Source of the DNA: Hydrogenoanaerobacterium saccharovorans
GTDB taxonomy: Bacteria; Bacillota; Clostridia; Oscillospirales; Ruminococcaceae
NCBI RefSeq assembly: GCF_003814745.1
Contig: NZ_RKRD01000001.1
Coordinates: 682,001-746,000, forward strand
DNA: 64,000 nucleotides
Reading direction: 5' to 3'
The notes below the pieces were generated by a model. The model was not told where the DNA came from. It did no database searches and saw only the letters and a program-made list of their open reading frames with translations. A program made the translations under genes and the position numbers. Position 1 is the first letter of the stretch. Each line of letters opens with the position of its first letter. Shown here in pieces: positions 17,877-24,757 of the stretch.

Positions 17877-18587
17877 GTGGAAACGATTGAAAAATTATGG
17901 AATCTTACAGAACTGTCGATTGTTTCAAGTGCCGTCAGGGTACTTTTTTCGATGTTGGCAGGGATTGTAATTGGTTGGGAACGAGGCAGAAAGGGAAGAC
18001 CTGCCGGAATAAAAACGCATTCATTAGTGTGTATGGCATCGGCACTTGTAATGATGACAGGGCAATTTATTTTTAATGAATTTGGAGGCTCTAATGATGT
18101 TGCACGCTTGGGCGCACAAGTAATTAGCGGAATTGGATTTTTAGGTGCAGGAACTATTATTTTAACCGGCAACAACAAAGTAAAAGGGTTAACTACAGCC
18201 GCCAGTATTTGGTGCTCGGCTTGTATTGGGTTGGCAATCGGTATAGGTTATGTTTCTGGTGCTTTATTAATGCTGTTTGGCGTACTGTTTATATTTATTG
18301 TTATAAGCAGAGTAGAAGAACTTGTTAACAGGCATTCAAAAGTAATGGATATATATTTTGAAACAAATGAATTGCACTGCATAGGGGAGATTATAAAGAC
18401 TGTAAAAAAGCAGGGCTGTAAAATTAACGATGTTCAGGTTGCACGGCAAGATAAGGGATATAAGAAAAAAATTGAGCGCGGAGTATCTGTATTATTGAAT
18501 TTATATTTAAAAAATTCAAGTCAGCGTAATTCGATCCTTCTATTTCTAAGTGAAAATCCCAGCGTAGAAATGGTGGAAGAGGTTTAA
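17877..18587 (+). CDS. MgtC/SapB-family membrane protein
   Basis: The 236-aa protein has the MgtC transmembrane core (about 1-145): GIVIGWERGRKGRPAGIKTHSLVC, the GAQVISGIGFLGAGTII segment and TAASIW, followed by a cytosolic C-terminal domain of about 90 residues resembling the ACT-like tail of MgtC. The family is linked to adaptation to low magnesium and to control of membrane energetics; its exact biochemical activity is unsettled. The start is GTG at 17877 with GAAGGAGA at 17863-17870. It stands alone between two hairpins. Confidence 0.92.
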   Translation: METIEKLWNLTELSIVSSAVRVLFSMLAGIVIGWERGRKGRPAGIKTHSLVCMASALVMMTGQFIFNEFGGSNDVARLGAQVISGIGFLGAGTIILTGNNKVKGLTTAASIWCSACIGLAIGIGYVSGALLMLFGVLFIFIVISRVEELVNRHSKVMDIYFETNELHCIGEIIKTVKKQGCKINDVQVARQDKGYKKKIERGVSVLLNLYLKNSSQRNSILLFLSENPSVEMVEEV

Positions 18588-18989
18588 CGCTTTTAATTAT
18601 AAATATTTCTTCTTCGCTGAACGAAAACTCTTTTAATACGATCCGTCCTTTCCCCACCTAGTAAAATTAGGCACGAATATCGTCATCTGTTCGAATTCTT
18701 GTAACCTTGTGCCGTACATAGATAGTTCTGACATTATATCTTTAATTCTGGAAATAAAAATAGGCTAAGTCTGTAGGTTATAAGTTGACCTAAGGTTTAG
18801 TCTATTTCCATTTACATATAATTTGTAAAGTGTAACTCTATAAGTTTATAGCTATCTATATTTTAAAGCTCAACTTTTTGTCGTTGCTATTATCGTTTTC
18901 GCGTGCCTTGAGTGGTCAAAAAGACCGGTACCCCCTTGGAGAAAGCCCTGCTTACTGCATCCTCCTTTGTCAAAAAAACCTTTATATAC
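18588..18989. other. Intergenic stretch between mgtC-like and DHFR-like genes
   Basis: It holds the hairpin at 18757-18807. Around 18880-18925 the minus strand reads RHAKTIIATTKS before a stop, faintly like the C-terminus of the RlmD enzyme at 30.9 kb, so it may be a small coding remnant; this is weak. No intact gene is seen. Confidence 0.3.
18757..18807 (-). terminator. Imperfect hairpin terminator, minus strand
   Basis: AAATAGGCTAA (from 18757) pairs with TTTAGTCTATTT (to 18807) around an inner AGGT/ACCT pair. On the minus strand it is followed by TTTTTATTTC, fitting the end of the DHFR-like gene transcript. It shares the arm AGACTTAGCCTA and the inner pair with the hairpin at 10906-10954. 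Confidence 0.5.
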
Positions 18990-19520
18990 TTAGTCTAAAA
19001 CCTGCTTTTTCAATTGAGCATAAATTAATTCTGCAAACTGCCCGTATTTTTTTACTTCTTTCAGGTAAAATCGCTTTAATGCTTCTTTCTGTGAAAATAA
19101 TGGTATTCCCATCCCTAATAACACAGGTGCAATCTGTATTATCATATTATCTATCATATCATTATCTAATAAAGGAGCAACTAATGTGTTTCCTCCAATA
19201 ATCCAAATGTTTTTATCCTTTTCTATTTGTTTAACAAACTCTACAATATCACAATTAATAGGAATAAACCCCTTAATGGGTAAGCTTTCAGCATGTGTAA
19301 AAACATAGTTTTTCGTAGACGGATAAAAACTATCTATATTCTGCATATTTTGAATTTCATTAAACGTCCTTTTACCCATGATAGTAATATCCATACTTTT
19401 ATAGAAACTTTCATAATCGGTTTCTTCTATTGTTCCAGCCTGATAAAGCCAGTCCAAATTATGGTTTTTATCAGCAAGATAGCCATCCATAGTTATGCAG
19501 CCATAAAAAAACACACTCAT
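18990..19520 (-). CDS. Dihydrofolate reductase-like (RibD C-terminal domain) protein
   Basis: The 176-aa protein follows the pattern of single-domain DHFR-like/RibD-C proteins such as the Bacillus YwjB/YyaP group: FFYGCITMDGYLADKNHNLDWL at the N-terminus, DITIMGKRTFNEI near 44-56, and a nucleotide-binding IWIIGGNTLVAPLLDNDMID segment near 107-126. These proteins bind NAD(P)H and are presumed reductases of unknown substrate. It is a single gene; the promoter would lie at about 19.53-19.65 kb on the minus strand. Start ATG at 19520. Confidence 0.88.
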   Translation of the reverse strand: MSVFFYGCITMDGYLADKNHNLDWLYQAGTIEETDYESFYKSMDITIMGKRTFNEIQNMQNIDSFYPSTKNYVFTHAESLPIKGFIPINCDIVEFVKQIEKDKNIWIIGGNTLVAPLLDNDMIDNMIIQIAPVLLGMGIPLFSQKEALKRFYLKEVKKYGQFAELIYAQLKKQVLD

Positions 19521-19766
19521 TTTAAACCCTTTCTAATACGTGCACATAGTAATCATATTAAATTACAAATCAAAGTAAATACAGTTAGCATTTTTACTTT
19601 ATTTGCAAAATGATCATTTACTATATACATCAATTATGAGTATTTGATAAACTCCTGTTTGTTTATGTTTCTATAATCATTTTATCTTCCAATTATGAGG
19701 AATTCAAGCATGAATTCTAAAATTCTTTGTCACTTATGAAAACGGCAAAGAACAAGCCGAAATTCA

Positions 19767-19813
19767 CACTTTTTTGCCTGTTTTTAAGCCTCAAAATTGC
19801 TCCAAAACCACAA
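19767..19813. repeat. Dispersed intergenic repeat, copy 1
   Basis: This 47-bp segment matches 30842-30888 at 42 of 47 positions; the run ATTGCTCCAAAACCACAA is identical. In both places similarity fades but continues to the right (ACC/CCATATTTCG-like sequence about 40 bases on). Copy 2 lies just downstream of rlmD; this copy lies upstream of ridA. Confidence 0.55.
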
Positions 19814-19969
19814 CATCTTTTGTTTAGCCCTTGCTTTTTTACACTGACCATATTTCGCCATCCTTTTGCGCTTTAAACATAGATGTATTTTCCTATAAAC
19901 CGTCAATGTCAACAATAACTTTGAGGTATGCATGCAGAATGTATTTCTAAATTTCTGCAAAACCTGAAA

Positions 19970-19999
19970 TTGATTGATTTATATAAATCTGTGTATAAT
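19970..19999 (+). promoter_or_regulatory. Promoter upstream of a possible small gene and ridA
   Basis: TTGATT (19970-19975) and TATAAT (19994-19999) are 18 bases apart. Transcription would start near 20006, 46 bases before a small open frame with a strong ribosome site and 200 bases before ridA. Confidence 0.5.
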
Positions 20000-20051
20000 T
20001 TATTGACGAAACCTACTTTAATATATATACTGTGTCGTAGGAGGTGTTGAA

Positions 20052-20120
20052 ATGAAAGAATGTTTACATTATAGGAACAATGAAAATAACGAACATTGTA
20101 TTTCTGTTTTCTATAAATAG
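20052..20120 (+). CDS. Possible 22-aa small protein or leader peptide
   Basis: The frame encodes MKECLHYRNNENNEHCISVF plus two residues and a stop. The ATG has an excellent ribosome site, AGGAGGTG at 20039-20046, and a promoter begins 80 bases upstream. It ends 85 bases before ridA. It could be a genuine small protein, a leader peptide, or the surviving start of a deleted gene; the sequence has no recognised family. Confidence rests only on the promoter and ribosome site. Confidence 0.35.
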   Translation: MKECLHYRNNENNEHCISVFYK

Positions 20121-20205
20121 ATTTCTATCAATGGATAACTATATATCATAAACAATATATAGTGGTAGAAATTATTTTATCCCAATACAGAAAGGATTTT
20201 ATATT

Positions 20206-20601
20206 ATGAATAATAATGTAGTTGTTAGATTAGATTCTTCAAAAGTAAGCAGAGCAGTAGGCAATTATTCTCACGTAACAAAAATAGAGCCCAATGCAAC
20301 ATTTTACACATTTTCTGGTCAAATTGGAGCAGATTTAGATGGAAATCTTCCTGAAGAATTCAATCAACAAGTAGATAATACATTTTTAAATATATCAAAC
20401 CTATTAAAGAGTATCGGTTTAACACCGGATAATGTTATTAAGGTTAATATATGGTCGACAGAAGAAATTGACTGGGATTACTTTGATAAAGTATATAATG
20501 GCTTTTTTGGTAAGCCTTCCCCTTCAATGACTGTCGCTTATGTAACTGCATTAGGGTTAGAAGAGATAAAATTAGAAATTGAAATATGGGCAGCAAAATA
20601 A
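20206..20601 (+). CDS. RidA family (YjgF/YER057c/UK114) protein
   Basis: This 131-aa protein has the length and features of RidA-type enamine/imine deaminases: YTFSGQIGADLDGNLPEEF in the central strand region, QVDNTFLNISNLLKSIGLTPDNVIKVNIWS helix and strand, then PSPSMTVAYVTALGLEEIKLEIEIWAA. RidA hydrolyses reactive 2-aminoacrylate and related imines and works as a cytosolic trimer. The Arg that binds the carboxylate in classic RidA (in the P-x-R-x motif) appears as Ser-Met here (PSPSMTVAY), so this member may belong to a subgroup with a different substrate. It is followed by a terminator at 20640. Confidence 0.88.
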   Translation: MNNNVVVRLDSSKVSRAVGNYSHVTKIEPNATFYTFSGQIGADLDGNLPEEFNQQVDNTFLNISNLLKSIGLTPDNVIKVNIWSTEEIDWDYFDKVYNGFFGKPSPSMTVAYVTALGLEEIKLEIEIWAAK

Positions 20602-20639
20602 TTTTATCCTATACTCGTATATAGAAATATTTTATTATT

Positions 20640-20683
20640 AAAAAATGTCCTCAATGTTTTAAAAAACGTTGAGGACATTTTTC
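20640..20683 (+). terminator. Terminator after ridA
   Basis: AAAAATGTCCTCAA (20641-20654) pairs with TTGAGGACATTTTT (20669-20682) over 14 bp, with A- and T-rich flanks on both sides, so it could work in both directions. Confidence 0.75.
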
Positions 20684-20768
20684 ATGCCTATAAAATAGAT
20701 CAATATGCAGTCAACATATTTATAATAACTATTTCTTGATTTATTCATCACTAATATTTACATGAAGA

Positions 20769-21167
20769 ACACTTCTTGGTGTGTGGGGAGGATTCCGAAA
20801 TCGTGCAGTCAGTATCATAAGTTCTATTTTCATGATGGGGGCTTCCATTACCATATCAGGCTTATTGCCGCAAAGCTCATTTGTGATTTTTGCTTAGTGT
20901 AGCTTGCTTATGGGGTTTTCTGCCCCTTTCTATGCAGGGGTGCAGACTGCATTAATTCAAAGTAAAATTTCATCCGAATTTCTAGGACGTATATTTGGAC
21001 TGCTTAGTAGTCTGAATTCCTTTGCTATGCCGCTTGGACTAATCCTATCCGGTGTTTTTGCTGACAAGATAGGGATTCAGCATTGGTTTACCATTACCGG
21101 CATTCTTATATGCCTTATAGGTGCATTAGCCATGACGATATCATCCATTCGGAAAATTGATCAATAA
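20769..21167 (+). pseudogene. Decayed major-facilitator exporter, C-terminal part
   Basis: One continuous frame from 20769 reads TLLGVWGGFRNRAVSIISSI, then GLLPQSSFVIFA, hits a TAG at 20895-20897, and goes on as LLMGFSAPFYAGVQTALIQ..., SEFLGRIFGLLSSLNSFAMPLGLILSG. This matches the last helices of MFS drug exporters of the macrolide-efflux type. The N-terminal two thirds are missing and an in-frame nonsense codon is present, so the gene is dead. A TTG at 20904 could in theory restart translation of an 87-residue fragment, but it lacks a ribosome site. Confidence 0.75.
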
Positions 21168-21182
21168 AAAGGAGAAATTATA

Positions 21183-22040
21183 ATGCTTAATAACAAGAAA
21201 GTTGAATATATCTTAGAAAAAATCACCCATTCTCTTATTGGAGTAACGGGAGTTGATGCAATTGTCTTAGGAGGTTCTCGTGCAACAGAAACCTCTGGAA
21301 AGGATTCCGATATTGATATCGGAATATATTATGATTCTTTCACCTTTGATTTTATAACCTTTCGACAAAAAGCTATTTTGCTTGATGATGAACATCGCCA
21401 AGATGCTATAACACGTCCCGGAGATTGGGGCACATGGATCAATGGAGGCGGCTGGCTGAAAATAGATGACATGGCAGTAGATATTCTTTTTCGAGAGACC
21501 AAAAATGTTATTGCCGTTATTGAAGATTGTGTGGAAGGAAACATCACAATTGACTATCAATGAGGTCATCCATTTGGCTTTGTCAACTCTATCTATATGG
21601 GCGAGGTCGTATACTGTAAAATATTGAACAGCAATAATCAGTTGATTCAGAAACAAAAAAATAGCCTAAAATCCTTTCCGCCAATTTATCAAAAGGCAGC
21701 AATCGTAAAGTTTATGTGGGAGTGTGAATTTTCTCTGCTTTGCGGAAAAAAATCCATTCAAAAAGGAGACGTTCTCTACGCCGCCGGTTCGCTATTTCGT
21801 TGCTGGATTAGTTTACTGCAAGTTTTGTATGCCATAAATGAGTTATATATGCTAAATGAAAAAGGTTGCCTGCAAAGACTTCAGCAACAAAAAGATGCAT
21901 ACATTCCAAAAGGGTTTGCACAGGATGTAGAAGCTGCACTGTATAACCTCACTCAAGAAAGTATTGCTTCAAGCTTTGATAAAGTTCAGCAACAATATGA
22001 CTTGCTCAATCACTATATACAGGCCAATACTCTGTCATAA
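21183..22040 (+). pseudogene. Nucleotidyltransferase gene interrupted by an in-frame TGA
   Basis: The gene starts at ATG 21183 after AAAAGGAGAAA. The first 126 codons carry the polymerase-beta-type nucleotidyltransferase motif VLGGSRATETS...DSDIDIGIYYD, then stop at TGA 21561-21563. The same frame continues without interruption as GHPFGFVNSIYMGEVVYCKI and a helical C-terminal half to a normal stop at 22040. Together this makes a 285-aa protein of the usual length for aminoglycoside/lincosamide-type nucleotidyltransferase-domain proteins. TGA is a regular stop elsewhere in the window (for example 16858-16860), so recoding is unlikely. It sits 15 bases after the decayed MFS gene, as in a former resistance-type operon. 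Confidence 0.75.
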
Positions 22041-22264
22041 CATACACAGAGTCTGGTCTAACCATTAATAAATTAAAGAAAGGAAACGGAAAATTGTAAA
22101 ATCTTCTGTTGTATATGAGGAACTGTTATGTTTACATCAAAAAGTACAGTTTATTTTATATAGTTTTTCCTTTGTATAATCGTAGGGCATTCCTGCGAAC
22201 AAAACACTGTGATTGTATTGAAAGGAGAAAAATATGTTATTGCTTACTCAAGAAAAAAATATTT

Positions 22265-22417
22265 TTATAGGGTACTCCAAGAAAAACCTGTTTTAGATTG
22301 ATTGTCAATAATTGTAGAATTAGATTTTAATTTAATCCTTGATATTTCTTTTTTTACACTTTCCTTAAGAATAGTCACTACAATAGCTTCAACTGTTGGC
22401 GCTAAGAAACATGCCAT
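22265..22417 (-). CDS. 50-aa protein at the end of the hydrogenase operon
   Basis: The protein begins MACFLAPTVEAIVVTILKES, is Lys-rich in the middle and ends at TAA 22265-22267. The ATG at 22417 has a GAGGAA site 9-14 bases upstream. Its first 20 residues resemble the N-termini of small membrane-associated proteins (SCFLAPAAEAIV...-type) found in gut anaerobes, from memory. Those are longer and continue into membrane helices, so this copy may be truncated after residue 42. It lies 40 bases beyond hypE on the same strand. Confidence 0.5.
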   Translation of the reverse strand: MACFLAPTVEAIVVTILKESVKKEISRIKLKSNSTIIDNQSKTGFSWSTL

Positions 22418-22456
22418 AATATATTCCTCATTTAAATAAAAATATAAAATTAGTAA

Positions 22457-23455
22457 TCAGCAGATTCTCGATATCATTTGGTTTTCTAGCATAGTTAGTA
22501 TTCGTTCTCCTCCGAGCGATGTTCTAAGACAGACCTTGCTGTATGACTTGTCGAATTTTCCAATTATTCGAGAGTTATGACAATTGTCTAATGTATTAAT
22601 CATATTAAGAATGTTTGTACCAAAGCCTTTTTCAACAACAAGTATCATCCTGCCTTCGCTGGCAAAGTATAAAGGGTCTGTCCCTAAAAGTTCATGAACA
22701 GATTTTACAGCTGATCTTATTTGTAATTTTTCTTCTTCGATTATTGCTCCAATATTGTGACTTTCAGATATTTCACAAAGTGCATTTGCAACACCTCCAC
22801 GTGTAGGGTCTCGCATAAGCTTAACATATTTGATGCTATCACCAAGTTCATAAATAATTTCTGAAAGCGGGTTGCAGTCGCTTTTAAAATCTCCTTGTAA
22901 CCTAAGGTCATTTCTTTCAAGTAAAATAGTAGTTCCATGTTCTCCTATGGTGCCTGTAAGTATAATTTCATCACCTGAAGTAATGTGCCTTGGATTGAAG
23001 AACTCATGTACTCTTCCTATACCAGAGGTATTGATATATACACCGTCCACTAATCCCTTTTCTACAACCTTTGTATCCCCAGCTACAATTTTTGCTCCTA
23101 CCTTTTTACATATATCACTCATGGATTTCGCAATCATATCCAGTTTTTCGATTTCAAACCCTTCCTCAATAACAAAACCCGCACTCAGATATAGGGGAAC
23201 TGCTCCAGCTGCTGCCAAATCGTTGACTGTCCCACATACGGCAAGTTTTCCAATATCTCCGCCTGGAAAAAAGATTGGCTTTACAACAAAGCTATCTGTA
23301 GTATAAGCAAGCCGTCCTGCTTCCATTTGAAAAATAGCAGAATCTTGATATCCAGTAAGAATTTCATTGTCAAAATGCTTATAAAAAATATTTCTAATCA
23401 GCTTATTTGTCTGTAGACCTCCATCACCGTGTCGAAGTGTAATTCGTTTATCCAA
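22457..23455 (-). CDS. hypE: Hydrogenase maturation protein HypE (cyanide-ligand synthesis)
   Basis: HypE dehydrates the carbamoyl group placed on its C-terminal cysteine by HypF to a thiocyanate, the source of the CN ligands of the NiFe site. The protein is of the PurM/AIR-synthetase fold: RHGDGGLQTNKLI at the N-terminus, DSFVVKPIFFPGGDIGKLAVCGTVNDLA, GDTKVV, LMRDPTRGGVANALCE, and ends ISRIC with the essential terminal Cys. I place the start at TTG 23455, eight bases after GGAGG (23464-23468), giving MDKRITLRHG and 332 aa as in homologs. Starts at 23470 or 23488 would add residues read through hypD. It overlaps hypD by eight bases. Confidence 0.93.
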   Translation of the reverse strand: MDKRITLRHGDGGLQTNKLIRNIFYKHFDNEILTGYQDSAIFQMEAGRLAYTTDSFVVKPIFFPGGDIGKLAVCGTVNDLAAAGAVPLYLSAGFVIEEGFEIEKLDMIAKSMSDICKKVGAKIVAGDTKVVEKGLVDGVYINTSGIGRVHEFFNPRHITSGDEIILTGTIGEHGTTILLERNDLRLQGDFKSDCNPLSEIIYELGDSIKYVKLMRDPTRGGVANALCEISESHNIGAIIEEEKLQIRSAVKSVHELLGTDPLYFASEGRMILVVEKGFGTNILNMINTLDNCHNSRIIGKFDKSYSKVCLRTSLGGERILTMLENQMISRIC

Positions 23456-24539
23456 GGCTATAACCTCCATATCTATAATACGATGCACATGCTCCCTCTG
23501 ATGAAATCATACATGGACCTATTGGATGTTCAGGAGTACATTTACATGCGAAATTCACACACATATCGGGAGTTTTCTCTCCAATAAGTACTTTCCCACA
23601 TTCACATTCTTTAGGAAAAAGATTAGAACTTGATTGCATTTTAATGCCAAATTTTATCAAAGCATCGTACTCTTTATAGTTTCTGTTTAATATTAGACTG
23701 GAATCTTTTATCATTCCTATGCCTCTCCAATTTACGTCAGATATCTCAAACACTTCATTTATAAGATCAAGTGCGAGCCTATTTCCTGTGTCACATACAC
23801 ATCTCTTATATGTATTCATGAATTGAACAGGAATTTCTCCTGTAATTTGCCTACATAAAATACTAATAGATGCAATAATGTCCATTGCCTCAAACCCACA
23901 TATGACTGCAGGTATATTGTAATCTGTGGTTATCGGTAAAAAAGGGGCTGTGCCGGTTATGGCTGCAACATGACCGGGACAAAGCATACCATCAACATTA
24001 ACGTTGTCTTTTCCAAGTATAAATCTAATTACTGGCTTCATTTGCTTTATCGATGTTAGTAAAAACAAATTATTTATTCTTTCTTTGCGAGTCATTTTAA
24101 TAAGGGCAGCATACAAAGGTGCTGTCGTTTCAAACCCAACTGCTGCAAATACAATATTTTCATTTTTACGTTTTTTTGCTATATCAAGTACATTTTCCGG
24201 AGAATAAACTGTTATTACTTTTTTACCAAAAGCCAGCTGTTCTTCCAAGCTGCCATACGAGCCGCGAACTCTCAATAGATCTCCAAATGTAGCTACAACA
24301 ACATCTTCATATTCTAAAAGCTTTATTAATGTGTCAATATAGCCAGGCTCAGTTACGCAAACTGGGCAACCGGGTCCTGAAACAAGGTGAATTTTTGGAG
24401 AAAGAAGTTTTCTAATTCCAAATCTGGCTATTTGATATGTGTGTGTGCCGCAAATTTCCATAATACGAATATCGTTTGTGATAGATTTATTAATTTGTGC
24501 AACAGCTTTACCAATTAATATTTTATCTTCTTGCGTCAT
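23448..24539 (-). CDS. hypD: Hydrogenase maturation protein HypD (Fe-CN-CO assembly)
   Basis: With HypC, HypD assembles the Fe(CN)2CO unit. The 363-aa protein shows the family motifs in order: EICGTHTYQIARFG (about 29-42), GPGCPVCVT (about 55-63), LCPGHVAAITG (about 185) and the C-terminal cysteine-rich [4Fe-4S] region CECGKVL...CVNFACKCTPEH...CMIS (about 317-350). The ATG at 24539 overlaps the HypC stop (ATGA). Length and motifs are complete. Confidence 0.96.
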   Translation of the reverse strand: MTQEDKILIGKAVAQINKSITNDIRIMEICGTHTYQIARFGIRKLLSPKIHLVSGPGCPVCVTEPGYIDTLIKLLEYEDVVVATFGDLLRVRGSYGSLEEQLAFGKKVITVYSPENVLDIAKKRKNENIVFAAVGFETTAPLYAALIKMTRKERINNLFLLTSIKQMKPVIRFILGKDNVNVDGMLCPGHVAAITGTAPFLPITTDYNIPAVICGFEAMDIIASISILCRQITGEIPVQFMNTYKRCVCDTGNRLALDLINEVFEISDVNWRGIGMIKDSSLILNRNYKEYDALIKFGIKMQSSSNLFPKECECGKVLIGEKTPDMCVNFACKCTPEHPIGPCMISSEGACASYYRYGGYSLG

Positions 24540-24757
24540 GGTATATCCCTCAGCATATTTTGAAGAGTGTCTCTAAGAAAATTATAATACTCATCATCAA
24601 TTTTATTAATTGCAAATCCTGCATGCACCATAACTTTATCTCCAACCCTTGGATTATCAATTAGCAAAATGTTGACTTCTTTATGAACTCCCATTATATC
24701 TACCTCAGCATGAGAACTATCAATGTTGATTACTTTTGCTGGAACCGCAAGACACAT
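24536..24757 (-). CDS. hypC: Hydrogenase maturation chaperone HypC
   Basis: The 73-aa protein begins MCLAVPAKVINI with the invariant Cys2 that holds the Fe precursor, and has the HypC/HupF beta-barrel pattern (AEVDIMGVHKEVNILLI, GDKVMVHAGFAINKID). It works with HypD and escorts iron to the large subunit. The start at 24757 has AAAGGAGAA upstream. Its first 38 bases overlap the end of hypF, and its stop overlaps the hypD start, so translation is probably coupled. Confidence 0.95.
   Translation of the reverse strand: MCLAVPAKVINIDSSHAEVDIMGVHKEVNILLIDNPRVGDKVMVHAGFAINKIDDEYYNFLRDTLQNMLRDIP

Larger units (their letters stand above)
19521..20205. other. Long non-coding stretch before ridA
   Basis: It contains the dispersed repeat copy at 19767-19813, a promoter at 19970-19999 and a possible 22-codon gene at 20052-20120. 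No conserved protein is seen in 19521-19760. Confidence 0.4.

Noticed and set aside
18870..18930. A relic of the C-terminus of an RlmD-like gene on the minus strand
   Set aside because: The similarity is limited to about a dozen residues and could be chance; kept only as a remark.
21561..21563. TGA inside the nucleotidyltransferase gene as a possible recoded codon
   Set aside because: Other genes in the window end with TGA at expected lengths, and no selenocysteine-type stem or family precedent is visible; a neighbouring gene has a TAG instead, so simple decay fits better.
22234..22296. A 20-codon plus-strand frame with AAGGAG and an upstream TATAAT
   Set aside because: It overlaps the end of the better supported minus-strand 50-aa gene and has no recognisable product; the start signals alone are not enough.
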